Assembly: GCF_000334915.1 (NCBI RefSeq)
Contig: NZ_AMSF01000016.1
Location: 231,865 to 295,864 of the forward strand
Direction of reading: 5' to 3'
DNA length: 64,000 nt
From: Dyella ginsengisoli LA-4
Lineage (GTDB): Bacteria > Pseudomonadota > Gammaproteobacteria > Xanthomonadales > Rhodanobacteraceae
Position 1 is the first letter of the stretch; each line of letters opens with the position of its first letter. Below are positions 1 through 7,609 of the stretch, one piece after another. The notes beneath the pieces are model-generated. The model had not been told where the DNA came from. It made no database searches and saw nothing but the letters and a program-made list of their open reading frames with translations. The translations under genes were made by a program, and so were the position numbers.

Positions 1-142
1 GGGCCAGCAGCCCCCACAGGACGATCAGGCTGCCTACGGCGAGCACGATGCCGGTCGCGCGGTGCAGGATCGAGGTCAACATCTGCACCTGCCACTTGTA
101 GATCTGCAGGTGCGGTGAGAGCGGTCGTGATGTGTCTGCCAT
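1..142 (-). CDS. sdhC: Succinate dehydrogenase cytochrome b556 subunit, 5' part only
   Basis: The N-terminal 47 residues of SdhC are present; the rest lies beyond the left edge. The protein is the haem- and quinone-binding membrane anchor of complex II. The start reads MADTSRPLSPHLQIYKWQ, and the RPLSPHLxIY motif followed by a SIxHRxTG-like stretch (TSILHRATG) and a hydrophobic helix is the family hallmark. An AGGA element lies about 9 bases before the ATG. The gene is 70 bases downstream of the DUF1674 assembly-factor gene on the same strand, so both probably share a promoter with sdhDAB further left. Confidence 0.9.
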   Translation of the reverse strand, partial: MADTSRPLSPHLQIYKWQVQMLTSILHRATGIVLAVGSLIVLWGLLA

Positions 143-212
143 GTTGGCTATCCTGGTGTGGAATCGCTTTTGCCCATGCCGATCGACTCTGAGACTCCTC
201 CAGCGCGAAGCC

Positions 213-380
213 TCAGAAGTCGATGCAGCGCCCATTCTTTTCCCAGTCGCCGTAGCGCGTGGGATCGGGCGCAGGACGCTTCTCTGCCGAGTTCGGCCGA
301 TCGTTTCCGGACGGCAAAACCTCATCCGCCGCGGGAGCGGCCGGCTGCTTCGATTCGGGAGGGGAGCGAGTGTCGGACAT
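213..380 (-). CDS. DUF1674 succinate dehydrogenase assembly factor 4-like protein
   Basis: Small 55-residue protein ending in DPTRYGDWEKNGRCIDF, the diagnostic C-terminal motif of DUF1674, the family of SDHAF4. SDHAF4 helps load flavinylated SdhA onto the SdhB subunit. The N-terminal half is polar and looks disordered. I chose the internal ATG giving MSDTRSPP; an upstream in-frame start at 428 would add 16 residues without family support. It lies immediately upstream of sdhC on the same strand, which fits an assembly role. It is divergent from ygfZ. Confidence 0.82.
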   Translation of the reverse strand: MSDTRSPPESKQPAAPAADEVLPSGNDRPNSAEKRPAPDPTRYGDWEKNGRCIDF

Positions 381-484
381 GGTTCTTGTTAGCTGAACAA
401 GCGTAATACTTGTGCCCTGCCGGTACAACCTGAGGGGACCGTCCCCCCTTGCCTGAAACGCCTTCGTCCCCAGTAACGGAAACC

Positions 485-1297
485 ATGTCCGAAACCGCCT
501 CCACCCTGCCCGCCGAGACTCTCGTCATCGAGGGCCCCGATGCCGCGCAATTCATGCATGGCCAGTTCACTTCGCCGGTGCTCGCGCTGCCCGTGGGATC
601 GTGGCAGTTCAGTGCCTGGCTGGATGCGACAGGGCGCGTGCGCGCGCTGTTCCACCTTGCACGGCTCGCCGACCAGCGCTGGGGGCTGCTGCTGCGTGGC
701 GGACGGGCGGCGGACCTGAAGGACGAACTTTCGCGCTTCGTGTTCCGCTCCCGGGTTGTCCTGCTGGCGCAGCCCGCCGGCATGCTGACCATCGGACCGG
801 CGATGGCGCTTCATGCGGCAGACGAAACCGGTGGAGTCCTGCATGTCGGCTGCGGCGACTACTCGATGGCCGTTGCAGCCGACGCTTCCGGCGACGACCC
901 GCGTGCACGGCAGATCCGCGAGGGCTGGCCATGGCTGTCCGCCGGAGCGATCGGCCAGTACAACGCCGCATCGCTCGGCCTTCATCACCTCGGCGCCATT
1001 GCGCTCAACAAGGGCTGCTATCCAGGTCAGGAGATCGTGGCGCGACTGCACTACCGTGGAGGGAACAAGCGCAGGCTGTGCCGCGTCATCCTGTCGCAGG
1101 CCGTCGCGGCGGACACTCGACTGAAGCGGGCGAGTGACGGAGCGGAACTGCATCTGCTCGATGCGGTGGGCGGAGACTCGGAGGTGCCGGGACTCGCCGT
1201 TGCGCACGAGGACTGGCTGGTCGGTTCGCAGGACTGGCATGACATATCGTGTACGTCCGGCACGTGCGTGCGGATCGTCGAATCATGGGGCGAATAG
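485..1297 (+). CDS. ygfZ: YgfZ/GcvT-like folate-binding Fe-S cluster assembly protein
   Basis: A 270-residue tetrahydrofolate-binding protein of the GcvT fold that helps assemble or repair Fe-S clusters. The signature KGCYPGQEIVAR appears at residues 176-187, including the conserved Cys178, followed by LHYRGGNKRR. The N-terminal half has VIEGPDAAQFMHGQ, typical of the fold. The start MSETAST is preferred; an alternative start at 449 adds 12 residues. Divergent placement from the sdh operon makes sense because SdhB carries three Fe-S clusters, but the link is inferred. Confidence 0.9.
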   Translation: MSETASTLPAETLVIEGPDAAQFMHGQFTSPVLALPVGSWQFSAWLDATGRVRALFHLARLADQRWGLLLRGGRAADLKDELSRFVFRSRVVLLAQPAGMLTIGPAMALHAADETGGVLHVGCGDYSMAVAADASGDDPRARQIREGWPWLSAGAIGQYNAASLGLHHLGAIALNKGCYPGQEIVARLHYRGGNKRRLCRVILSQAVAADTRLKRASDGAELHLLDAVGGDSEVPGLAVAHEDWLVGSQDWHDISCTSGTCVRIVESWGE

Positions 1298-1734
1298 CCG
1301 CATGCTGCCGCGCCGCAAAAGTGAGTGCCGCGTGAATTTCATGGCTGCGGCACTTGCCATCCCCGGACGCCGCCACTAGGCTCCGCGAAAATTTTTGGCC
1401 GGCCACGCCTACCGCAGTGGCTCGAGCACGCGACGAACCGGAGGAGTCCGGATCGGCGCGACCCGGCGAAACGCCGGAGAGAATTGCCGCCATACGAGGC
1501 GGAGATGTCGCATAAGCCCTGAACCATTCGATGGTGGCTGCTGCGGCTCTGGTCAGATCTGGCAATAGACGTCGAACTGACTCGCCACAATCCCGTGGCA
1601 AGGACATCCGCGATCCCAAAGTTTCGATCCGGTGTCATCAATCCAGGTGGAACGGCCTGCCCGCCCGTCCACCGCAATGGCGCCTGAGAACCGGTTTCCT
1701 TCCGGCCATGCGTACAGCACGTTGGAGGCAGACT
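1298..1734 (+). other. Hairpin-rich intergenic region, no convincing gene
   Basis: About 437 bases without a credible coding sequence. Several compact stem-loops occur close together. One is a 6-bp perfect stem with an AAA loop at 1463-1477 (ccggcg/cgccgg). One is accat-tcg-atggt at 1523-1535. One is a gccac/gtggc pair around 1402-1420, next to an AAAATTTTT run near 1388-1397. The last 15 bases contain GGAGG, the likely ribosome-binding site of the next gene. The region could be a long 5' leader or hold a small RNA. I could not match it to a named RNA family. Strand is arbitrary. Confidence 0.4.
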
Positions 1735-2169
1735 ATGAAACTTTCCGTATTGCTGTGGATGGCCTCGTTGCTCCCCCAGCCGGTGGCTGACCAGACCTGT
1801 CTGGCGACGACCGTCTATCTGGAAGCCCGCAGCGAACCGACGATGGGACAGCTGGCGGTTGCCGAAGTGGCGCTGCGGCGTCGCGACCGCGGCCAATGGG
1901 GCGATACCGTGTGCAAGGTCGTGACCGCACCGCACCAGTTCGCCACCACCACCACGCCGGGCTCGTTCGACATCACCAACCCGGTCGCCTTCGCCAAAGC
2001 CTGGAAGATCGCCGGCGAATCGATGACGAACTGGGAGTTGCCGCTCGCCGAACGCCATCTGGTCGTTCCGCACGCGGACCACTTCGCTACCGTGGCCATC
2101 ACTCCGGCATGGTCGATCAACCGCACCGGCCGCACCATCGGCGAACATCGTTTCTACGCCGTGAACTGA
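1735..2169 (+). CDS. Cell wall hydrolase, SleB/Hydrolase_2 family
   Basis: A 144-residue exported protein with a short hydrophobic N-terminus (MKLSVLLWMASLLPQPVADQ) and then CLATTVYLEARSEP, the start of the SleB-like domain. That domain is found in spore-cortex lytic enzymes and phage or bacterial wall hydrolases. The E in YLEARSEP is the conserved acidic residue. WGDTVCKVV and PHQFA are also family features. GGAGG ends 8 bases before the ATG, fixing this start over a longer in-frame extension back to 1531. It probably acts on peptidoglycan in the periplasm. The precise bond cleaved is unknown. Confidence 0.85.
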   Translation: MKLSVLLWMASLLPQPVADQTCLATTVYLEARSEPTMGQLAVAEVALRRRDRGQWGDTVCKVVTAPHQFATTTTPGSFDITNPVAFAKAWKIAGESMTNWELPLAERHLVVPHADHFATVAITPAWSINRTGRTIGEHRFYAVN

Positions 2170-2193
2170 CGAGCCCATATCGCACAACAAGAA

Positions 2194-2221
2194 AAGCCCT
2201 CCTTTCGGAGGGCTTTTTTTT
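2194..2221. terminator. Rho-independent terminator (bidirectional)
   Basis: A 9-bp stem aagccctcc/ggagggctt with a TTTC loop is followed by a run of T. The left flank is A-rich, so it can serve both the wall hydrolase (+) and the lipoprotein gene (-) converging on it. Confidence 0.9.
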
Positions 2222-2244
2222 GGACGTCCAAAGAGCAAAGTGGG

Positions 2245-2724
2245 CTAGCGCGGATAGACGTGGTCACCCTGCACCTGGACGTAATCGCCCTCGCGCACCC
2301 GGGGATTATCGCGCTGGGTCACGGTGACGTACCGGCCGCCGTCCAATCGCACGGTGACCTGCCAGGCCACGTCAGTCGCGCCGTTGGCCGTGGCCACCTT
2401 GTTGCCGACCACACCGCCGGCCACCGCTCCGGCAACGGTGGCGGCCTTGCGGCCATCCCCCTTGCCCACCGTGTTGCCAAGAAGGCCGCCGGCGACGGCG
2501 CCGATCACGGCACCAAGCGTCCCGTTGCTCTTGCGCTCGACGTAGACCTGCTGCACCTCCTTGACCACGCCGCAGTTGTCGCATCGCGCGGGCCGGCTGT
2601 CGTAGACCGGAGCGGGCCGACTGTACCCACCGTTGTTGTAGGGCGTGGTTTCGCACCCCGCGAGTGCAACGCTCGCGAGAGCTGCGGCGATCAGCAGTGG
2701 GATCCTGCGTGAAGTGGGCGACAT
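2245..2724 (-). CDS. Glycine-zipper 2TM lipoprotein (SlyB/17 kDa antigen type)
   Basis: A 159-residue protein with a lipoprotein signal peptide; the lipobox is LAGC with the modified Cys at residue 23. A glycine-zipper pair follows (GAVIGAVAGGLLGNTVGKG and AATVAGAVAGGVVGNKVA), typical of Rick_17kDa_Anti/SlyB outer-membrane proteins. The C-terminus is a beta-rich segment (VTVRLDGGRYVTVTQ...VREGDYVQVQGDHVYPR), as in SlyB. It likely sits in the outer membrane and supports envelope integrity. The gene just upstream on the same strand encodes a distant paralogue with the same layout, 29 bases apart. Confidence 0.85.
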   Translation of the reverse strand: MSPTSRRIPLLIAAALASVALAGCETTPYNNGGYSRPAPVYDSRPARCDNCGVVKEVQQVYVERKSNGTLGAVIGAVAGGLLGNTVGKGDGRKAATVAGAVAGGVVGNKVATANGATDVAWQVTVRLDGGRYVTVTQRDNPRVREGDYVQVQGDHVYPR

Positions 2725-2753
2725 GGGCTCCTCCTCGACTGGATGGTGAAAAA

Positions 2754-3323
2754 TCAGCGCGCGTCGGAAACCGCCGTCACGCCTTCCTGGACCTGCACTC
2801 GGTCGCCGGGATCGTGATCCATGCGCACCGTGCGCGTGACCCCGTTGTATTCGTAACGGACGTCATAGCCGACGATCTTGGTGGTGCTGTCGTTCACCGT
2901 GGTGCACCGGCGCTGGACCGAGGACGTGGTGTTCGCATGCTGGCGGCTCTCTTCGATCTTCTTGCCCGCGTAGCCACCGCCGAGCGCACCGGCCACCGTC
3001 GCGAGCGTCTTGCCCTTGCCGCCACCCACCTGGTGACCGAGTACACCGCCGACCACGGCGCCGATCGCGGTGCCCGCGATCTGGTGCTGGTCCTTCGGTG
3101 GCGTGGTGGTATTGACCACCTCGTCGTGACAGACCTGTTTCGGAGTGTTGGTGGTTTTACGCACCGGATCAACGCTCACAACCTTGGCGTACTTCGGGCC
3201 GTTGGCTGCGGCGCCTGCCGCTACACCGGCATCCGCACTCGCATCACGATTGCAAGCCGATACACTGGCCGCCAGCGCAGCCGCCACACACACGTGAAGC
3301 ACGTTGACCATCAACCGTTTCAT
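2754..3323 (-). CDS. Glycine-zipper 2TM lipoprotein, paralogue
   Basis: 189 residues with signal peptide and a lipobox-like SAC in VSACNRDAS. A glycine zipper follows (AIGAVVGGVLGHQVGGGKGKT...VAGALGGGYAGKKIEES), then a C-terminal beta segment ending in DRVQVQEGVTAV. AAGGAGAG lies 5 bases before the chosen ATG (MKRLMVNV), ruling out the longer in-frame start at 3356. It shares architecture but little sequence with the gene downstream. It also carries two Cys (in VCHDEV and RRCTT) that the neighbour lacks at those positions. Likely outer-membrane lipoprotein. Confidence 0.83.
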   Translation of the reverse strand: MKRLMVNVLHVCVAAALAASVSACNRDASADAGVAAGAAANGPKYAKVVSVDPVRKTTNTPKQVCHDEVVNTTTPPKDQHQIAGTAIGAVVGGVLGHQVGGGKGKTLATVAGALGGGYAGKKIEESRQHANTTSSVQRRCTTVNDSTTKIVGYDVRYEYNGVTRTVRMDHDPGDRVQVQEGVTAVSDAR

Positions 3324-3502
3324 CAGATCTCTCCTTTTTGGATTCCCCGCGAGCAACGCGATCTGCGCCCCTCGCGTTTCGCCTGTTCATTGAAACCCTG
3401 CACAACTGAATACGACCTAGCTCCGACTCGTCATTTTTCCTTCACGTGATCGAAGACACGGATCGGAGTCGCACACCCCATCGGAAGTGGCCGCCATCCA
3501 TC

Positions 3503-4282
3503 ATGACACCTCTCGTCGACAGCCACGTACACCTCGATGACGCCCGATTCGACGTGGATCGCAATCGGGTGCTGGAGCGCGCGAGGGATGCCGGCGTCGG
3601 GGCGATGATCGTGCCGGCCATTGCCGCACCTGGTTGGCAAGCCCTTGCAGACCTGGCGAAGGAGCACGGCGACGTCTTTCCCGCATACGGCATGCACCCG
3701 ATGTTCCTGCCGCGGCACCGCCTCGCCGATTGCGACCTGCTCGACCAATGGCTCGATACGCATCGGGCGGTGGCAGTTGGTGAAATCGGCCTGGACTACT
3801 TCGTCGAAGACCTCGACCGGGACCGGCAGCTGGTCCTGTTCGACAGACAACTGTCGATCGCGACGAATCACCGCCTGCCCGTGATCATCCATGCCCGCCG
3901 AGCCGTCGATGCCGTGATCGCCGCGATCCGCCGTCACCCGGGGACAAGCGGGGTCGTTCACAGCTTTTCCGGAAGCGCCGAGCAGGCAGAGCAGCTATTC
4001 AAGCTGGGTTTTCTGGTCGGCATCGGTGGGCCTGTGACATATCCCCGGGCGCAGCGACTCAGGCGTGTGGTCGCCAAACTCCCGATGGAGCAGTTGCTCC
4101 TGGAAAGCGACGCGCCGGACCAGCCCGGCATCGCGCACCGCGGACAACGCAACGAGCCGTCGTCAATTGCCGAAACCCTCGCAGAACTTGCCGCCCTCCG
4201 CGGCGAGCGCGTCGAACGAGTCGCCGCAGTCACCACGGCAAACGCCCAACGGCTTTTCGACATCGGCACCCCCGCCCACTGA
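3503..4282 (+). CDS. TatD family metal-dependent hydrolase/DNase (YjjV-like)
   Basis: A 259-residue TIM-barrel amidohydrolase-superfamily protein. Metal-binding motifs are visible in order: SHVHLDD (residues 7-13, HxH), GEIGLDYF with the bridging Glu, IIHARRA, VVHSFSG and LLLESDAPD near the C-terminus. The length suits YjjV/YcfH. TatD proteins act as 3'-5' exonucleases or deoxyribonucleases in vitro. The start at MTPLVDSHVH places the first motif where it belongs; no strong ribosome-binding site precedes it. It is divergent from the lipoprotein pair. Confidence 0.88.
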   Translation: MTPLVDSHVHLDDARFDVDRNRVLERARDAGVGAMIVPAIAAPGWQALADLAKEHGDVFPAYGMHPMFLPRHRLADCDLLDQWLDTHRAVAVGEIGLDYFVEDLDRDRQLVLFDRQLSIATNHRLPVIIHARRAVDAVIAAIRRHPGTSGVVHSFSGSAEQAEQLFKLGFLVGIGGPVTYPRAQRLRRVVAKLPMEQLLLESDAPDQPGIAHRGQRNEPSSIAETLAELAALRGERVERVAAVTTANAQRLFDIGTPAH

Positions 4283-4339
4283 GGCCCGCGCGTCGCGCGG
4301 ATACTTGCCGGCGGATTCGGATGCCTGCTACCTTTTTAA

Positions 4340-4368
4340 TTCACCAGTGAAATATGAGCCAGTGAAAT
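4340..4368. promoter_or_regulatory. Candidate MarR operator
   Basis: TTCACCAGTGAA at 4340-4351 is a near-perfect palindrome (TTCAC-N2-GTGAA). A second copy of its right half, CCAGTGAAAT, lies at 4359-4368 and overlaps the proposed marR start. Its placement right before a MarR gene that heads an efflux operon fits autoregulation. This is inference from position and symmetry. Confidence 0.5.
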
Positions 4369-4891
4369 GGCCAGCCTTGGCAACTGCATCTTCATGATGG
4401 ACGAGGGCGTCGATCGCCTTACCGAAGCCTTGCCCGAGCTTCCGGCCGACAAGGCCAAGCTCAGCCGGCTCATGTTGATGGTGGGCAGCCGCATGCAGGA
4501 AGAACTGGAGCACACGCTCAAACCGTACCGGCTCAACCACAGCGAATTCCTCACGCTGATGATCCTGTACAGCAGTCCCGACGGGAGCTCGACGCCGGGA
4601 GAGCTTTGCGACTACACATCCCAGGGCGCGACCAACATGACCCGCATCGGCAATGCGCTGGTCGGACGCGGCCTGGTCGTGCGCGCAGCGAGCGAACAGG
4701 ACCGTCGACGCGTGCGCATGGGCATCACGCCCAGCGGGCGGCGCTTTGTCCAGAAGATGCTGCCGACCCTGTTCCCTCGACTCAGCGCGATGTTCGACGG
4801 CTTCGGCGAGAACGACCGCCGCCAGCTCGGGCGCCTGTTGCGCAAGTTGGCAGACAACCTCGACCGGCTGGACGAGGAGATCGACCGTTGA
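4367..4891 (+). CDS. MarR family transcriptional regulator
   Basis: 174 residues with a winged helix-turn-helix. YRLNHSEFLTLMILYSS and TPGELCDYTSQGATNMTRIGNALVGRGLVVR form the HTH, and SEQDRRRVRMGITPSGRRF is the wing with the MarR DRRxxxxxLTxxG motif. It is probably a ligand-responsive repressor of the downstream efflux genes, with a gap of 26 bases. The true start may be one of the two Met codons at 4394/4397. No start has a good ribosome-binding site, and the 4367 start lies inside the candidate operator. Confidence 0.88.
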   Translation: MASLGNCIFMMDEGVDRLTEALPELPADKAKLSRLMLMVGSRMQEELEHTLKPYRLNHSEFLTLMILYSSPDGSSTPGELCDYTSQGATNMTRIGNALVGRGLVVRAASEQDRRRVRMGITPSGRRFVQKMLPTLFPRLSAMFDGFGENDRRQLGRLLRKLADNLDRLDEEIDR

Positions 4892-4917
4892 ACGCACTGC
4901 CCGATAAGGATGCCCAG

Positions 4918-6399
4918 ATGAAACACGTCTACCGCGCCATGCGCCCGCTGGCCGTGTCGGCACTAGCGCTCGCACTGGCGGCATGCGCGCTGCCCCCCCG
5001 TCGCCTCGATCCACCCAGGCTCAGCGACAACGTTCCACTGGCGGGCCTGAACGTCCCCGCCCGCGCAGGCTGGCCGGCGGCCGAGTGGTGGAAGACCTAC
5101 CACGACGACCAGTTGAACAGACTTGTCGCGGTGGCCATGGACCAGGCCCCCGATCTCGCCATCGCGCAGAGCCGCGTGGGCAGTGCCGAACAGTCGATAC
5201 GGGCGGCTGCAGCGCAGGCCGGACTGAGCATCAACGGCAACGCCCAGATCGCCCGGCAAAGGCTGAGCGAGCACGGACTCATCCCGGCTCGCTTCCTGGG
5301 ATTCACCTGGTACAACCAGGCCGATCTCGGGGTTCAGCTGCAATACGACTTCGATTGGTGGGGCAAGACCCGGGCCGCGGTCGAATCCGCCGTCGACCAG
5401 GCACATGCCGCCCAGGCGCAGCGCAGCGCCGCCGCCCTCGCTTTGCAGTACGCGGTGGCCGATACCTATTTCGGCTGGCAGGCCGATCAGACCAGGCTCG
5501 CACTCGCACAGCAGCAGTTGGCGGTCCAGGAACGCCTGACCAGGATCGCCCAACTGCGCGTCGGCCAGGGCGTCGACCTGCCGGACGAAGCCTCGCGCGC
5601 GCAGGCCCAGCTCGCCGCAGTGCGGGAGATGAAGATCGCCATCGATCGCTCTGGACAGATTCGACTCGCCGCCCTGGCCTCGCTGGTCGGTGTCGCCCCG
5701 GCCGACCTGCCCAAGCTGCAGCCGAGACCTCTGCCGAATGTGTCGCACGGCCTGCCCGCAGATGCCGGCCTGGACCTCATCGCGCGCCGTCCGGATATCG
5801 CGGCCAGCCGTTGGCAGGTCGAGGCCGCATTGCGCCAGACCGACGTCGCGCGCGCCCAGTTCCTGCCCGACCTGAGCCTGACCGCCCTGGCCGGGCTGTC
5901 CAGCATCGATCTCGGCAAGCTCTTCTCCGCCAGCAGCCGCACCTTCGCCGTGACCCCGGCCCTGCATCTGCCGCTCTTCAACAGCGGCCTGCTGCAGGCA
6001 AATTACGGGCTGAGCAGAGCGCAACTGGATGGCGCCATCGCTCAATACCGAAGCGTCGTGCTGCAGGCCGCCCGCGACGTGTCGACCCAGGCGCTCACTG
6101 CCGAGATGCTGGCCGACCGTCGCGAGCAGCAGCAGACGCAGATCGCGGCCGACCAGCGGATCCTGCGCGCCGCTCTGGCGCGCGCGCGTCAGGGGGTACG
6201 CGATGCCCGCGAGTCACTGGCGGCGGAGGCCCAACTGCTCCAGCAACAGGACGCAGCCGCCCAGTTGCAGGGTCAGGCCGTCAGCGCCGACCTCGCCCTG
6301 ATCAAGTCCCTGGGTGGCGGCTATCGAATGCCCGAAGCACCTGCTCCAACCAACTCCACGAATTCTGCCACCGCCTCTTCCGGAGCCCACTCACGATGA
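4918..6399 (+). CDS. Outer membrane efflux factor, NodT/TolC family lipoprotein
   Basis: A 493-residue outer-membrane channel protein. The signal peptide ends in a lipobox (LALAAC, Cys about residue 22), then WWKTYHDDQLNRLVAVAMDQAPDLAIAQSRV, the usual start of the RND/NodT outer-membrane-factor domain. Two OEP repeats rich in Ala/Gln/Leu coiled-coil follow, with the conserved ARRPDIAASRWQVEAA in the second. It forms the exit duct for the EmrA/EmrB-like pump encoded next. Its stop overlaps the next start (ATGA). A longer in-frame opening to 4606 overlaps marR and is not real. Confidence 0.92.
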   Translation: MKHVYRAMRPLAVSALALALAACALPPRRLDPPRLSDNVPLAGLNVPARAGWPAAEWWKTYHDDQLNRLVAVAMDQAPDLAIAQSRVGSAEQSIRAAAAQAGLSINGNAQIARQRLSEHGLIPARFLGFTWYNQADLGVQLQYDFDWWGKTRAAVESAVDQAHAAQAQRSAAALALQYAVADTYFGWQADQTRLALAQQQLAVQERLTRIAQLRVGQGVDLPDEASRAQAQLAAVREMKIAIDRSGQIRLAALASLVGVAPADLPKLQPRPLPNVSHGLPADAGLDLIARRPDIAASRWQVEAALRQTDVARAQFLPDLSLTALAGLSSIDLGKLFSASSRTFAVTPALHLPLFNSGLLQANYGLSRAQLDGAIAQYRSVVLQAARDVSTQALTAEMLADRREQQQTQIAADQRILRAALARARQGVRDARESLAAEAQLLQQQDAAAQLQGQAVSADLALIKSLGGGYRMPEAPAPTNSTNSATASSGAHSR

Positions 6400-7601
6400 G
6401 CGCCAACGACTCCCAAACGGCCAATACCCCCAAGGAAGCCAACGAAAGCGGCATGGCCGCAAAGGACCCGGCCAAGCGGCGGCGAGCGCTCGCCATCGTC
6501 GCAGCGGTGTTCGTACTGGCCGCGCTTGGCTGGTTCCTGCTGTGGCTGCTGGTGCTGTCGAGGCGCGAGAAAACCGACAACGCCTACGTCGGCGGCAACC
6601 AGGTGGCGATCTCCGCCCAGGTGCCCGGCACCGTGGTGGCGATCATGGCCGACGATACGCAGAAGGTAGACGCCGGCCAGGTGCTCGTGAAGCTGGACAG
6701 CACCGATGCCGACGTCCGTCTCCAGCAGGCCCGGGCCGCGCTGGCACAGGCCGTACGGGGCGTCCGCCAGCAGACCGAAAACGTCAGCGGCGCCGAAGCC
6801 CAGGTGGCAGCGAGGAAGCTCGAGCTGGAAAAAGCCCGGGCCGATCTCAAGCGCCGCCTGCCGCTGATCGCGGCCAGGGCCGAATCCCCCGAAATCATCC
6901 AGCACCTGCGCGACGGCGTGGCGCAGGCGCAGGCCGCGCTCGATGCCGCCCAGGCCCAGGCCGCCGCCGCCCGTGCGGCCGTCGAGGGTACGGATGTGGC
7001 GCACAACCCGGCAGTCATGCAGGCGCGCGCCAATTTCCGTGCCGCCTGGATCGCCCGGCAGCGCAACGCGATCTATGCGCCCGTGTCCGGCTATGTGGCA
7101 CAGCGAAGCGTGCAGCTGGGCAACAGCGTGCAGCCCGGCCAGCAGCTGATGACCGTCGTACCGCTGCACAACCTCTGGATCGACGCCAACTTCAAGGAAG
7201 GCCAGCTGCGGCATATCCGCATCGGACAACCGGTGAAGATCGAAGCGGATATCTACGGCAGCAGCGTCGACTATCACGGCAAGGTCGAAGGCATCGGCGC
7301 AGGTACCGGCAGCGTGTTCTCGCTGCTGCCTGCCCAGAACGCGACCGGCAACTGGATCAAGGTCGTGCAGCGCGTGCCGGTGCGGATCAGCCTGGACAAC
7401 GCCGAGCTGGACAAGCATCCGCTGCGCATCGGCCTGTCCACTGATGTGACCGTGGATATCAGCGACGATCACGGCAAGGTGCTGGCCCAGGCACCGGCAT
7501 CCCAACCGGTGGCAAGCACCGACGTGTACGACCGGATGGGTGCACAGGCCGATGCCGAGGCCGACCGCATCATCCAGGCCAATCTTCCCGCCCACCACTG
7601 A
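6396..7601 (+). CDS. emrA: EmrA/HlyD family efflux periplasmic adaptor
   Basis: A 401-residue membrane fusion protein. There is one N-terminal membrane helix (residues about 27-50). Then comes a biotinyl-lipoyl-like half motif (TDNAYVGGNQVAISAQVPGTVVAI), a long Ala/Gln-rich coiled-coil hairpin, the second lipoyl half (AIYAPVSGYVAQRSVQLGNSVQPGQ), and a beta-barrel domain with WIDANFKEGQLRHIRIGQPV. It couples the inner-membrane transporter to the outer-membrane channel. It overlaps the preceding gene by 4 bases and is 8 bases from emrB. Confidence 0.93.
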   Translation: MSANDSQTANTPKEANESGMAAKDPAKRRRALAIVAAVFVLAALGWFLLWLLVLSRREKTDNAYVGGNQVAISAQVPGTVVAIMADDTQKVDAGQVLVKLDSTDADVRLQQARAALAQAVRGVRQQTENVSGAEAQVAARKLELEKARADLKRRLPLIAARAESPEIIQHLRDGVAQAQAALDAAQAQAAAARAAVEGTDVAHNPAVMQARANFRAAWIARQRNAIYAPVSGYVAQRSVQLGNSVQPGQQLMTVVPLHNLWIDANFKEGQLRHIRIGQPVKIEADIYGSSVDYHGKVEGIGAGTGSVFSLLPAQNATGNWIKVVQRVPVRISLDNAELDKHPLRIGLSTDVTVDISDDHGKVLAQAPASQPVASTDVYDRMGAQADAEADRIIQANLPAHH

Positions 7602-7609
7602 GTCGAGCC

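Noticed and set aside
1339..2238. Left-strand 299-codon frame across the hairpin-rich gap and the wall-hydrolase gene
   Set aside because: It overlaps the convincing SleB-like gene, and no domain could be recognised. The part in the gap is better treated as noncoding.
4606..4917. N-terminal extension of the outer-membrane efflux gene back into marR
   Set aside because: The real start is the ATG at 4918 followed by a lipoprotein signal peptide. The extension reads marR in another frame.
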